From Paralithodes platypus (taxonomy: Eukaryota > Arthropoda > Malacostraca > Decapoda > Lithodidae): a DNA stretch of 64,000 nucleotides. The stretch spans positions 18,583,441 to 18,647,440 of the forward strand of contig CM064560.1 in the NCBI GenBank assembly GCA_032716605.1, read 5' to 3'. The notes under the pieces are model-generated. The model saw only the letters and a program-made list of their open reading frames with translations, had not been told where the DNA came from and ran no database searches. The position numbers and the translations under genes are program-made. How positions within the stretch are numbered: position 1 is the first letter of the stretch; each line of letters begins with the position of its first letter. Positions 32,106-42,999 of this stretch are shown piece after piece.

Positions 32106-32271
32106 TTAAGAACAGAAAAAAAAAAAATAGTTTGTTCACTGGTGACTTGACTATCACCACCATATCTTTTATCCTTTCTCATCACCTTGTATAGAAGCTA
32201 ACCAAGTACAGTATACCTATGATGCGGCCATATTAACAGGCTTCAATTTTAGAGTTGCTGTCATGAGTTAA

Positions 32272-32580
32272 GGGGAGATTTCCACTCGAGGGATTTTTTT
32301 CTGGACCCCTTTCTCCCTCATGTTTAGCCTCATTGAATTTGAGATGTTCGCTCCATTGGTTTGGCAGTTTTAAGATCTTTAGCCCCATTTCTGTCAATTT
32401 TAAGACCTTTCGTGCCATTTAGGTGTCGATTTTTTCCTGGCGAGCAATAGCGAGCCTGTAATTTAAGAAGCAGGGACATTTTTCTACCGAAAAAATTTAC
32501 AAATTTATCTTGAAAGGGGATCTAGGGGATGTAATTTTCAAGCTTGATGGAGATCTAGGGAACAAACTAAAAACCTCCCC
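32272..32580 (+). mobile_element. TTAA-type MITE family 1, diverged
   Basis: TTAA at 32268-32271 and 32581-32584, termini GGGGAGATTTCCAC and AACCTCCCC. It is closest to the copy at 36553-36879. Confidence 0.8.
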
Positions 32581-32584
32581 TTAA

Positions 32585-33269
32585 ACCAAAAGTCTGTGCA
32601 ATGCAATGAGGTTACTTGTATACCTGCTATGACCCTGTTAGTGGTTGAGGTTACTGGTGACAGTTTAAATTTTGTCAGTCCAAAATTATATTTTGCTACC
32701 GTACCAATTTTGACAATCCAGAGTTAATACAGTACTGTAGTAGTTTCTCATTGATACACATTGATTCTACTCATTTGAATATGGCAAAAAATTAACTGAA
32801 AACTGTCTATTCGTAAATGTCATATTCACATGAGTAGAAATAACGTGAGAATCACATGAGAAACTTTAGTCAACTCTTTGGATAATCAAAATTGGCTGCG
32901 ATACTGTCATTTGGTCATGACAAAAGGTGCAAGTTGTAGCAGGGAATCCTAACACTCACACACAACTGCTAATAACTCACATAATTATTGTAGACAATAT
33001 ATGGATTCCTCACCACAACTTGCCAGGTTAGGAAGGTAATGCTCTTCACCCTTCAACCACGTAACCACTCTTCTATAAATGTTTTGCTATTGTTAGGCAC
33101 ATTTTTGCAGCTTTGGGAGAATTTGTAATTGTCAAGGGGTTAAAAATGACGTGAACGAATCCGTCAAATGTGAGAGATACTTCTCAATGTGGATAACATC
33201 GTCTGGAAGTAACTAGAATAAAACACAAACTGTCGTTCTCTGATTGAAGGAATTATGTTTTTTACACCA
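32585..33269. other. non-coding DNA with a segment shared with 34316-34457
   Basis: Bases 32890-33018 match 34316-34457 (GTCATTTGGTCATGACAAAAGG, then AGCAGGGAATCCTAACACTC and ACACACAACTG). In the second place this segment interrupts a family-1 MITE. The rest is AT-rich and unrecognised. Confidence 0.6.
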
Positions 33270-33385
33270 ACCAACTTCACATCTAAACTTAATTAATGAA
33301 ATCAACAAATACATGTGGCACTCCAAGGACTCGAACCCAGGATACTCACATCGAAATTCCGCGCACTATGCATTACACAACAAGA
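33270..33385 (-). mobile_element. tRNA-headed SINE, copy 2
   Basis: The minus strand carries GTAATGCATAGTGCGCGG (A box region) and GGGTTCGAGTCC (a near-consensus B box), then the same body as the copy at 27994. The B box is better preserved here. Confidence 0.75.
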
Positions 33386-33601
33386 CAGTTAACTAATAAA
33401 GGTAGCAACAACCCTTGATGAAAAAGGATAAAAAATTTAAAGCACACAAAACTTCCACACTATCTTTATCAACAAAAGGCTGTTTATAATCCTTTCAGTA
33501 ACGTAGCAGCTCTGGTAGTTTTATTCTTGCAAGCAGTAGACAATTTTATGTAGGTTACGAAGGACCTCAAGAATCAAAGTGGTAAAATCTATGTTAATTA
33601 T

Positions 33602-33679
33602 TGTTTTGACGAGTTCTTTTGCCTTTATATAGTGTCGTCCCTGTTTTGGTTTGTATATTTTGTAAGTTTCACATTATAG
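33602..33679 (+). repeat. dispersed repeat I, copy 2
   Basis: Near match of 29651-29728 (GAGTTCTTTTGCCTTTATAT, GTCGTCCCTG, TTTGGTTTG). Confidence 0.6.
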
Positions 33680-33684
33680 ATTAT

Positions 33685-34104
33685 CCCGTTGACTCCAAAA
33701 CCCTATTTCCAAACATAATAAAATAGCCAAATAATCCATACAATACCGATGACGTCTTTTTAACTTTATTTTGGCTGCTATTCGATGATTTTATTCAGTT
33801 TAAAAAGGGCCTCCAGCATTCAACAAGGCTTCGAACTCTCTCAGTTTTTGTTGTTGTTGCTGTTCCTCAGGCTGTCTGGCCAAACAGCCCTAAGGTCCCA
33901 AGCAAGGCCATAAACGAGCGCCTCCACAAAACCCTCCCTGCTTACCACTAATAAAGCCACTCCAAGGCGGGAAGCTGAGGAGGGTGCGGAAACGCCCGTT
34001 TTTACTACGCCCATTTTACTTCCACAGATCCTTCCTAAACTGCACAAAATTGTCTAAATATATCTTAGAGTATAATTTAAAATACGTCGTTGGAACAGAA
34101 TGGG
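33685..34104 (+). mobile_element. TTAA element family E interrupted by a retroposon tail
   Basis: The left part has GATGACGTCTT and GGGCCTCCAGCATTC; the right part has AGATCCTTCCTAAACTGC and a TTAA at 34105-34108. The middle (about 33848-34004) is the AAC-tailed retroposon in reverse: GTTGTTGTTGCTGTTCCTCAG, CTGTCTGGCC, then AGCTGAGGAGGGTGCGG. It is the same family as 7616-8043 but 5' truncated. Confidence 0.7.
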
Positions 34105-34242
34105 TTAATAGCCAGACTAAAATCCAAGACTGCCCCACGGTAGAGAAAGGGTTAACGCCTGCTTCTATATAATGTAAGGGATAACATAGCTTTCTGCACA
34201 CCACATCCTCTTAATATAAACATAGTGGAAGAGAACACTTAC

Positions 34243-34565
34243 AGGGGGATGGCTGCTTTTTCTGGCACCTTCTCCCTCAGGTTCAGCCCCATTAGTTTGG
34301 CAATTTAATAACCTTGGTTGTGATATTGTCATTTGGTCATGACAAAAGGTAAAGTGCAAGTTGTGTGAGTCTGGTGTGAGAGCAGGGAATCCTAACACTC
34401 ACACACAACTGTTAATAACTCTCACATCATTAGTGTAGACAATAAATAGATTCATCCCGGCCGGAATATTTTACTATTGAAAATTGTACAAATTTATCTT
34501 GATAGAGGTGACAACTTTAAAAAGATGTACATAAATAATTAAGTAAATAAATATGGCCATCCCCC
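34243..34565 (+). mobile_element. TTAA-type MITE family 1, internally replaced
   Basis: The ends (CAGGGGGATGGC and GGCCATCCCCC, TTAA at 34566-34569) and parts of the body belong to family 1. Bases of about 34316-34457 are instead the segment also found at 32890-33018. Confidence 0.6.
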
Positions 34566-34835
34566 TTAATTAACATGTCAATATCATTACTCTAGGATGA
34601 TAATAGTACTAATGAAGAAAACAAAATCCAGACCCAGATGTTCTATGAGATTAATGAGAATAAACCCAAGAGATTAATGAAAAGTTTACCTTCTCAAATA
34701 TTAGTCTTACATTTTTCTCTCATTATACATTATATTGCAATCAAATATATTAAGTACAGTACTGCTTTATTCATTCATCTGCTGATTTGTTATAATGTTC
34801 TTCCAAGCACAGACAGACACTGGACCAACACTCAA

Positions 34836-35203
34836 GGGGAGATGGGTCATTTTTCTGGCCCCCCCCCCCCCTTCTCCCTCATGCTCAGCCCCTTTAGTTT
34901 TTAGTTTTAAGACGTTCGGCCCAGTAGTTTAGCAATATAAAGACCTTTCGCCCCATTTCTTTGTCAATACTTTTCGGGTCATTTAGGTGTCAAATTTTTC
35001 CTGGCGAGCGATAGCAAGACTGTAATTTTAGGAAGAAAGGGCCTTTGGTCGGGAAATTTTTCTATTATTTGTTTTACACATTTTTCTAGCATGAGAGTCT
35101 TGGGGGGTCTTTAGCTTAATGGTCTAGGGAGAAAACTAAAAACCAAATATAAAAAATAAATAGAAAGCTAAATAAATGAGCAAATATATACACCCATCTC
35201 CCC
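34836..35203 (+). mobile_element. TTAA-type MITE family 1, diverged
   Basis: Termini GGGGAGATGGGTC and ACCCATCTCCCC. The flanks (TCAA, CTAA) are eroded TTAA. It contains a C-run at 34860-34871 and the family body (TTTAGGTGTC, CTGGCGAGCGATAGC). Confidence 0.7.
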
Positions 35204-35252
35204 TAAATCAGCCATTTTCTGTTACATATACATAAAGGTATCTGTTTTATAG

Positions 35253-36341
35253 TGTGTATTGTTATAGTGTGTATTGTTACAGTGTGTATTGTTACAGTGT
35301 GTATTGTTACAGTGTGTATTGTTATAGTGTGTATTGTTACAGTGTGTATTGTTATAGTGTATTGTTACAGTGTGTATTGTTACAGTGTGTATTGTTACAG
35401 TGTGTATTGTTATAGTGTGTATTGTTACAGTGTGTATTGTTACAGTGTGTATTGTTACAGTGTGTATTGTTACAGTGTGTATTGTTACAGTGTGTATTGT
35501 TATAGTGTGTATTGTTACAGTGTGTATTGTTATAGTGTGTATTGTTACAGTGTGTATTGTTACAGTGTGTATTGTTACAGTGTGTATTGTTATAGTGTGT
35601 ATTGTTACAGTGTGTATTGTTATAGTGTGTATTATTACAGTGTGTATTGTTACAGTGTGTATTGTTACAGTGTGTATTGTTATAGTGTGTATTGTTACAG
35701 TGTGTATTGTTATAGTATGTATTATTACAGTGTGTATTGTTACAGTGTGTATTGTTACAGTGTGTATTGTTACAGTGTGTATTGTTACAGTGTGTATTGT
35801 TATAGTGTGTATTGTTACAGTGTGTATTGTTATAGTGTGTATTGTTACAGTGTGTATTGTTACAGTGTGTATTGTTACAGTGTGTATTGTTATAGTGTGT
35901 ATTGTTACAGTGTGTATTGTTATAGTATGTATTATTACAGTGTGTATTGTTACAGTGTGTATTGTTACAGTGTGTATTGTTATAGTGTGTATTGTTACAG
36001 TGTGTATTGTTACAGTGTGTATTGTTATAGTGTGTATTGTTACAGTGTGTATTGTTACAGTGTGTATTGTTACAGTGTGTATTGTTATAGTGTGTATTGT
36101 TACAGTGTGTATTGTTATAGTGTGTATTATTACAGTGTGTATTGTTACAGTGTGTATTGTTACAGTGTGTATTTTTATAGTGTGTATTGTTACAGTGTGT
36201 ATTGTTACAGTGTGTATTGTTACAGTGTGTATTGTTACAGTGTGTATTGTTACAGTGTGTATTGTTACAGTGTGTATTGTTACAGTGTGTATTGTTACAG
36301 TGTGTATTGTTATAGTGTGTATTGTTACAGTGTGTATTATA
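35253..36341 (+). repeat. 15-bp minisatellite, about 72 units
   Basis: The unit TGTGTATTGTTACAG is repeated with phase kept over about 1.09 kb. Common variants are TTATAG for TTACAG and ATTATTAC for ATTGTTAC, with one 3-bp-short unit near 35355. Because the unit is a multiple of three, all frames of one strand stay open, producing a 400-codon artefact. Variant order repeats at about 300-bp spacing (35521-35700 resembles 35821-36000). Confidence 0.95.
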
Positions 36342-36351
36342 AAGCTTCCTT

Positions 36352-36523
36352 GTTCAGCAGAATGGCTGTTATATATATATACCCTAACAATTGGTCAGGT
36401 ATATTATATTTAACCTGCCATAGTATTGTTACAGTGTGTTCAGCAGAATGGCTGTTATATATATATATACCCTAACAATGGAGATAATTGGTCAGGTATA
36501 TTATATTTAACCTGCCATAGTAT
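36352..36523 (+). repeat. direct duplication of an about 80-bp unit
   Basis: Bases 36352-36427 and 36439-36523 share GTTCAGCAGAATGGCTG, a TA run, ACCCTAACAA, GGTCAGGTATATTATATTT and CTGCCATAGTATT. They are separated by a last piece of minisatellite, so the duplication involved the array edge. Confidence 0.85.
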
Positions 36524-36552
36524 TTACAACTATTGGTTTCCCTGTGCCTTAA

Positions 36553-36879
36553 GGGGAGATTTCCACTTGAGGGACTTTTTTCTTGACTCCTTTCTCCCTC
36601 ATGTCTAGCCCCCTTGCTTTTGAGATTTTAAGACCTTCGCCCCATTATTTTGGCGATTTTATGAATTTACGCCCCATTCTGTCAATTTTAAGATTTTTCG
36701 TGCCATTTAGGTGTTGATTTTATCCTGGCGAGCGATAGCGAGCCTGTAATTTAAGAATAACCGGCCTTTGGCCGGGAAATTTTTCTACCGAAAAATTTAC
36801 AAATTTATCTTGAAAGTGGGTCAAGGGGGTGACATTTTTAGATTGCTGGAGGAGTAGGAAACAAACTATAAACCTCCCC
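36553..36879 (+). mobile_element. TTAA-type MITE family 1
   Basis: TTAA at 36549-36552 and 36880-36883, termini GGGGAGATTTCCAC and AACCTCCCC. Internal CCGGCCTTTGGCCGG hairpin present. It is the closest relative of 32272-32580. Confidence 0.85.
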
Positions 36880-36939
36880 TTAAAGTAACAGGTATTATAT
36901 AGTCCTGTCTCTTTGTTGATGTATTGGATCTGCTTCATG

Positions 36940-37226
36940 TATTATACAGTATAATCATTATAGTACTGTACTGTACAGTATAATCATTATAGTACTGTAC
37001 TGTACAGTATAATCATTATAGTACTGTACTGTACAGTATAATCATTATAGTACTGTACTGTACAGTATAATCATTATAGTACTGTACTGTACAGTATAAT
37101 CATTATAGTACTGTACTGTACAGTATAATCATTATAGTACTGTACTGTACAGTATAATCTCATTGTATGCTGTAGTATGTACAGTATAATCATTATAGTA
37201 CTGTACTGTACAGTATAATCATTATT
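36940..37226 (+). repeat. about 29-bp tandem array built on TACTGTACTGTACAGTA
   Basis: About nine units of ATTATAGTACTGTACTGTACAGTATAATC, with one diverged unit near 37157-37185. Each unit is close to palindromic and could form a hairpin or cruciform. It contains repeated TACTGTA/TACAGTA words. Confidence 0.9.
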
Positions 37227-37307
37227 TTGATATCTACCTTTAAATATCATTATGATATAACTCTGTGTGTCCCTGAGGGAGAATCTCATTGTTATGCTGC
37301 CAATTTA

Positions 37308-37524
37308 GTATAGTTCAGAGCCACAGCTCTCATACTATAGTTCAGAGCCACAGCTCTCATACTATAGTTCAGAGCCACAGCTCTCATACTATAGTTCAGA
37401 GCCACAGCTCTCATACTATAGTTCAGAGCCACAGCTCTCATACTATAGTTCAGAGCCACAGCTCTCATACTATAGTTCAGAGCCACAGCTCTCATACTAT
37501 AGTTCAGAGCCACAGCTCTCATAC
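37308..37524 (+). repeat. 27-bp tandem array, eight units
   Basis: Eight nearly identical copies of a 27-bp unit containing AGTTCAGAGCCACAGCTCTC, with an internal inverted repeat AGAGC/GCTCT. High unit identity suggests recent expansion. Open frames on both strands are artefacts. Confidence 0.95.
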
Positions 37525-38086
37525 TCTAGGACAAACAATACAAACAAATTATAATGACTATCTACAGGTATAACTGACATACAAGACACTTGTGTGTCTA
37601 GCCTAATATAAATAGGCTTTGTTTCTCTTAATGGGCCAAGTTGGATATCAGTACTGAATTTCAAGCTTGGCTTGATTACGACCCACAAACAGATACTGTA
37701 TGTTAAAAAGAAACAAAAAATAATGTAATCCTGACAAAGCCATATGCTCCCAGATGCACAGATCTTAAGGAAAGATAGATAGGGTGAGGGACTGAGTGAG
37801 GGAGGTGACTATAACACTTCAAGTAAGGAGATGGATCAACTTATGAATAATTATTTTAAGGATAAAATTATACAAGACTTGACAAATATTACTGCATATA
37901 ATTAATAATAAATACTGTTATATTTTAGCATGAGGTCTGGTTAACCCTTAAACTACGGTAATAAAAAAAACAAAAAAACACAAGTTTTAACGACCAATGT
38001 TTCTATAACTAGATGTCTGACGGACTCTATAAAATGTTACTATACAGTCATAGACTTTGGGGATGTAGAAGGTTACATGACTTTAA
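37525..38086. other. non-coding DNA
   Basis: Nothing recognised except a short A-rich run at 37964-37981. Confidence 0.5.
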
Positions 38087-38296
38087 GCTACTGTCACACG
38101 GGCGATTTTTCCGTCAATTTTCCATGAGCAAGTTTTTTCTGGTGATATTTAGGGATATTTTTGCATTGGAATCGGAAACTAAATCGAAGTTAGATTATGT
38201 TAGCTAGTTTAATTATTATGGAACTTGTATTTTGAAGCCACCAGATAAAAATGGCCCGTAAAAATTTACGGAAAAAGACCTTGTGTGACACCGCCT
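38087..38296 (+). mobile_element. MITE with GTCACACGGGCG-like inverted termini
   Basis: Left GCTACTGTCACACGGGCG and right CTTGTGTGACACCGCC resemble the ends of the element at 22710-22919. The left flank is TTAA (38083-38086). Diverged. Confidence 0.55.
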
Positions 38297-38543
38297 TTAG
38301 TCTATAAAGGCGCCATCATATAAGCAGTTTCTCCAGCATTTTTTTTTAGTCTGTAACAAATTCTGCCTAAAATTTTCCTTTTACATTTACATATACGCAG
38401 GTTTTCCCTTCAGTTGTTCGACTTATATACGATCGTCAACAACTCCCGGTACAAACCAAATACTTCGAGTGAGTTAATGGACCTGTGTGACTGACTTTAG
38501 TAATCATCAGAGAATCACCAGCCATGAACCAATGTTGGCTAAA

Positions 38544-38750
38544 AGTAGCACCAGCTAACTTGATAATAATCTTGATCCCTGACCTCTCTATAACTCAATA
38601 GGACCTAGAGCAAACTGGCTGTCAATATCCACACCTATTACCTGGTGGACTCTTTCCAAATGAGAGGAATTTCAGCCCGATTGCTTTCATTAATTTAGAG
38701 TTATAAGAAGTTAAAGGGTCAAGATTATTGTCAAGTTAGTTGGCTTTACC
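38544..38750 (+). mobile_element. MITE family A, uninterrupted copy (empty site for 29993-31131)
   Basis: It starts AGTAGCACCAGCTAACTTGA and ends TTGGCTTTACC, followed by TA. Internal TTCATTAATTTAGAGTTATA is the undisturbed version of the TTAA target occupied at 30144-31074. Confidence 0.8.
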
Positions 38751-38752
38751 TA

Positions 38753-38986
38753 TAATAAACACGCCGGAAACCTGGCCGTGTGACAGAACCTTTAGAAGTG
38801 ATACAGTACAACTAGGGAGGTGCTAATTTAAGGTAACTTAAGATGATACTGTATATAACAAATCACAGGTGAGTAGACACAAGGTGCTGACAACAAGCTA
38901 TGGAATGTAGGATTACTGGTGTATTTTAGTGGGTGTGCATGTGAGTCATATATGTGTATGTGTCAGTGGTGGTGGTAACAGTAGAA

Positions 38987-39017
<31 letters not shown>

Positions 39018-39780
39018 TAAGTGGGGTTGGTGACAGTAGTAGTTTGTGTAGTGCAGGAGTAACATAGTAGTGGTACAGCTGAGGGTTGTGCACAGTTATA
39101 CACTCACACTGTGCTACTACACAATAAGGTGCTACAGATTTACACTATATAGAATGTGTTATTTCTGAATATTGAAACTTATGGTATAACTTCAATTACT
39201 TCATACATTCTTATGAAGATATATAACACTTATTAACATGGGTACAGTATTGTACTCGTAAATAAGTTACAGGACACAGTGTTGTAAGACATACAGTATT
39301 TCATATGCAAGGGAAGGAGGCCTAAGACACTAAAATCCAAAAACTATATTATAACATCAATAATACCAAAGTAGCCACAGCATTATAATTACCACTTGCT
39401 CTATAAACAACACACACTTTACCATTAGGTTTGATGTCCTTAGTTATAATAGGTGGAAGAAATAGTTACAATATATACTGTATATGTATGGTGATTCTTA
39501 GGAATGGCAGTAACTAATACAGTTGTGCCTTTGGTGTTATTGACATTAGGTCTTAAACAAACAGGATTCATAATATACAGGTGACTAAAGGTAGAGAAGT
39601 AAAGTAAGGGTAGTATAAGAAAGAAGGTGTGTGAAGGTTTTGTGGTAGTAAACAAACAGGATTCATAATATACAGGTGACTAAAGGTAGAGACGTAATGA
39701 AAGAAGAGGTGTGAAGGTTTTGTGGTAGTAGTGAGAAGACCTGTTACTGTTATAGTAGTGGTGGTGGTGGTGGTGGTGCC
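38753..39780. other. non-coding DNA with GT and TGG microsatellites
   Basis: A (GT)n run spans about 38991-39018 and a (GGT)n run about 39757-39777. A 30-bp motif (AAACAGGATTCATAATATAC) occurs twice, near 39559 and 39652. This could be 3' UTR of the exon at 39781-39880 if that gene is real. Confidence 0.45.
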
Positions 39781-39880
39781 TCAAGCTGGTGACATAACGG
39801 CTCCATCCACCAAGTTGTCCTTCATGCTGCCCGGCCGGGTGGACTGCTGGGCTGCTGCGATCATGTCCTCACGCGACCCC
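39781..39880 (-). CDS. candidate 3'-terminal exon A of a host gene
   Basis: On the minus strand an AG (39882-39881, after TAACCCGTGATGC) is followed by 100 nt that read, after one phase base, GSREDMIAAAQQSTRP and end in TGA at 39783-39781 (32 residues in all). The block GSREDMxAAxQQ recurs in the exon at 59453-59573 with the same acceptor phase and mostly different synonymous codons, including TCG versus AGC for Ser. That pattern indicates selection on protein, so I believe this is coding. I do not recognise the gene. No polyadenylation signal was identified nearby. The Gln/Ala character suggests a soluble, disordered C-terminal tail. Confidence 0.6.
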
Positions 39881-39936
39881 CTGCATCACGGGTTACAATC
39901 ATCAATCTCAAGTATAACATAACATTCTATACTTAA

Positions 39937-40143
39937 CCCTCTCAGGATCTTATGACACAATATTCTTCATATTTCTGGCTATTACTAGATGATTTTTTCA
40001 GATTAGGAAGGGTTTATGGCAGTCAGAGGGTTGATTGAGACCGTCTTTACTCTTATAACGTCCACATATACTTCTTAAGCAGTATAAAATCGTCTCATGA
40101 TAGCCAGAATAAACTGTTAGAACGCGTCATAATCCTCAAGGGG
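39937..40143 (+). mobile_element. TTAA element family E, diverged
   Basis: Left TTAA at 39933-39936 and terminus CCCTCTCAGGATCTTATGAC; right end ATAATCCTCAAGGGG next to TAAA. The internal ATAAAATCGTC and AGCCAGAATAAA blocks are shared with other copies. Confidence 0.6.
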
Positions 40144-40147
40144 TAAA

Positions 40148-40403
40148 GCTGGGGTCATACCAGTAAGTTTATTGGCTATATGTATCGGAGCCTTGACTCG
40201 CTACAAGTTATTATCTCACAGTATTTAGATTGATTTTGCTTCTAAACTAAATTGAACTGTAAATGGTTAAGAACTCTAACCTACGATCTACAGTCATAAT
40301 GAAAGAGGAAACTGTCGGATAGTAGACTCGTTTTTAGCTACTTTTTGACTGGGATACAGTGGCTCCAATATGTCCGCCGCTAAAATGCTCGTGTGACACC
40401 AGC
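40148..40403 (+). mobile_element. MITE with GTGTGACACCAGC terminus
   Basis: Left GCTGGGGTCATACCAG and right GTGTGACACCAGC are inverted, with TTAA at 40404-40407 and an eroded TAAA at 40144-40147 shared with the preceding element. Relative of 22710-22919. Confidence 0.55.
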
Positions 40404-40659
40404 TTAACAACGATAATCAAGACTCACACTTTAACACCACACACTATACTAGCAAACAATCATATTTTTTTATATAATTAATTATAAAAAAATAGAAAAT
40501 GGGGAATATGCCGGAGTAGATAGATATATACAGTATATATATATATATATGTACAGTATGTATATAATATTCTTAGTAGTGTATTGTAGTGTTCAGTGGT
40601 GTGTATTAGATGATGATGATGATGATGTGAGATTTTATACTAGCCTTCTGAGCGAATGC

Positions 40660-41265
40660 CACTTATAAGGCTAGGAGACCAATGATGTGTTGAGAAAGTG
40701 GGGCAACAGATCAGAAATAGGTTAGTCAGATTTTATCGAACATATGTATAGCGTTTAGATAGGCGCGGATTGGAGCAAAGGTAAAGGTAGGAGTATCGCA
40801 AAGCAGTGCAGGAAGAGTCTTGTTACTAAGATAACGCAGACATTCATAAGTGTATTTGCGGCATTCGCACAGCAAATGGGCGACGGTGATTGCAATAAGG
40901 TGGTGGAGGCCTAGATGTAGTCATTAAATAGCCATGTGTCACCTTGGTATGGCCGATGCGAAGGCGGGTAAGAACAACCTGGTCAGCGCAACCAGTAGGA
41001 GTCGATAACCACGGGGAGACATGGTCTTTGAAGGAACGGAGATGTGTAGTGGTTGGGAGATTATTTCATTCCTCATTCCATGCAGTACGGACCCTGGACC
41101 CGAGCACTGGAAAGACGTCAGGTAGACGAAGCAATGTGTTCTCAGGAGTACCACGTCTCGCTAACTTAGCAAGAGAGTCAGCACGCTCATTTCCATCGAC
41201 CCCGATGTGGGCAGGGATCCAACAGAGTGTTATGCGACGACCAGCAATCAGAAGGCCATGAAGTA
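40660..41265 (-). pseudogene. I-like LINE: RNase H end and C-terminal Cys/His region
   Basis: Bases 41070-41265 encode the end of RNase H (ITLCWIPAHIGVDGNERAD, then SLAKLARRG). Downstream, in another frame, the minus strand gives TRLRIGHTKVTHGYLM, PPPYCNHR and CECRKYT-like pieces, the usual LINE C-terminus that binds the element RNA or zinc. At least one frameshift is needed, so the copy cannot make this part intact. Confidence 0.75.
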
Positions 41266-41647
41266 CAGTAGGGTCCCGCATAAAACGTGTTCGCATAAAA
41301 CGAGTCTCGATTAAAACGACCGACCTAAAATATTAATATTTAATTTTCGATCAGAACGAATGTGATCACATAAAACGAGTCCGCCGCCAAAGTGGGGCAA
41401 ATACAAGGAGTTTTCATATAGAGCGCCGAAATATCGTACAAAACGTACAAAATATCGTACGCTTTCATATAAAACGCCGAAATATCGTACAAAACGTACG
41501 AAATATCGTTCGCTTTGTACGAAAATTTTCGCTTACAGTGAACATTGACGATATTGCGCCACCAAAATGCTGTGTTCACATAAAACGAATTCACATAAAA
41601 CGCCCTCGTTTATCGACCATAAACTCGTTTTATGTGAGACCCTACTG
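41266..41647. mobile_element. mariner/pogo-type MITE (CAGTAGGGTCYCRCATAAAACG termini)
   Basis: Inverted termini of about 22 bp flanked by TA (41264-41265 and 41648-41649), lying within the LINE RNase H. The interior carries repeated CATAAAACG and ATATCGTACAAAACGTAC motifs. Non-coding, 382 bp. Confidence 0.9.
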
Positions 41648-41649
41648 TA

Positions 41650-41945
41650 CGTTGACAATTTCGCGAACGAGAGGGTCGCGGGGTGCAAAGTAATGCAAAG
41701 CCTGTAGTGCACTCATGGAGTCGCTACAGACAAAAATGTGAGGGACATTGCAAGGAAGATCACGTATCATGTTCAGTGCACCTCTGATAGCCAATAGTTC
41801 AGTGGTAAATACGGTATGGAGGAATATGGGTGTAATGTGCGTCGAGGCGTGCCAAATTCTGAAACAGCAGCACGGCCCACCATACCATCTTCCTTTGAAC
41901 CATCCGTGTAAATGAAAACAGCAGGGCAATGTGCAAACAGGTGGT
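41650..41945 (-). pseudogene. I-like LINE: RNase H first half
   Basis: Encodes AVFIYTDGSKEDGMVG with the first catalytic Asp (YTDGS), TTELLAIRGALNMI with the Glu, and FVCSDSMSALQALHY with the third Asp. The remaining acidic position is in the IPAHIGVDGNERAD block at 41070-41265. Three short frames cover it, so indels are present. RNase H removes the RNA strand during retrotransposition. Confidence 0.8.
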
Positions 41946-41949
41946 TTAA

Positions 41950-42999
41950 CCCTTCCTGCCCGGTTATCATTTTAAAATGACACCGCGGAAGATGGGCAGG
42001 AGCCCGGGTGTCATTTTAAAATCCGTAAGCTTGAAAGCCTATTAACCCCTAAACGGCTGCAAAGCTCTGGTTTTACTGGGCGACGGCGGCAAAGCTCTTA
42101 AGAGGGAGGCCTAAAAAAACATTTAAACAGCCCCAGTAGCACTAAACAATTTTTTTTTTTTTTTTTTCCCCCCCCCACATCCCCTCCTTCCTCCCTTTCC
42201 TCTCCCCCTTCAATTATCACCTATTTTCCCTGTTATTCCCTAATTCGTTGGTATATTTTTGTGCTAACATTAGCAAACTGTGTGGAGGATGTGCTTACGT
42301 GCCTAGCGGGTGTGTTACATGACCGAGTGTGTGTATGAGTAGGCTCAGTGTGGCTTGAGGCCTCGTGGAGGGAGGGGTTGCCTCAATTTTCTCCATAATT
42401 CATGAATGGGCTGGTCCATCTATATTCGCGATTTTGACCAGAAAAATTATATTTTCACGTTTTATTGTTGTTACAGGTTACTATCTTCATAGTGAAGGTA
42501 AAATAGGCTCATATGAATAAGTAATAACGATATTTATTGTAAAATGACGATTATAAGCCTGAATGGAGTCAATATGCTCGCCCATGGGGAGCTAGTTCAA
42601 TACCCCCCCCTCGCCGTTTTCGGGTTAAGCGTGGTTTGAAAGCCGTGCGTCGAACCGTATGTAAACAAAGCCGGTCGGAGCGACGCGCACCTTCAAAAAC
42701 AAGTTGAAGTCAGACCTTTGTTGTTATTGTTTTGTAGAACAAAAATTAGTGTTTGTTATTGTCCGATATTGCTAACATCGCATCAAAACTCTCTCCACGG
42801 AAATTGTCATCACAACTGAACCAGTTGACCTAGAGAGCTCTACTCAATGCCAGTCTAGATACAAAACAGGGCTACATTTCGGGATGTGTGTGAATTCTCT
42901 AGCAGTTAAAATAACAAAGCTAGGCCTAGGCCTATTATGTTTTTTGGCCAGATCACCCGGATCCTAGTGCTGTAATTTAGAAGGCCAGCCCCGGGGGGG
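41950..42999. mobile_element. TTAA element family F containing a nested family-B element
   Basis: TTAA at 41946-41949 and 43000-43003, termini CCCTTCCTGCCCGG and CCCCGGGGGGG. The right part (42629-42999) matches 46970-47364 (GAACCAGTTGACC, AGAGCTCTACTCAATGCC, CTAGGCCTAGG). The element inserted in the LINE between its RT tail and RNase H. Bases 42046-42624 are a second insertion. Confidence 0.85.
42046..42624 (+). mobile_element. TTAA element family B, nested
   Basis: TTAA at 42042-42045 and 42625-42628, termini CCCCTAAACGGC and GCCGTTTTCGGG. The sister family-F copy is empty here, reading CCTAATTAAGC at about 46970-46980. The body matches 19885-20487 in reverse and 6819-6985. A T-run (42150-42169) is present. 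Confidence 0.8.

Noticed and set aside
35252..36475. A 407-codon and a 347-codon open frame over the minisatellite
   Set aside because: The 15-bp unit is a multiple of three with no stop, so the frames are unavoidable and encode only a five-residue repeat.
35252..37524. CRISPR-like array from regular repeats
   Set aside because: There are no unique spacers, the genome is eukaryotic and units are contiguous tandem repeats.
37289..37573. Open frames on both strands over the 27-bp array
   Set aside because: The unit is again a multiple of three; peptides are simple repeats.
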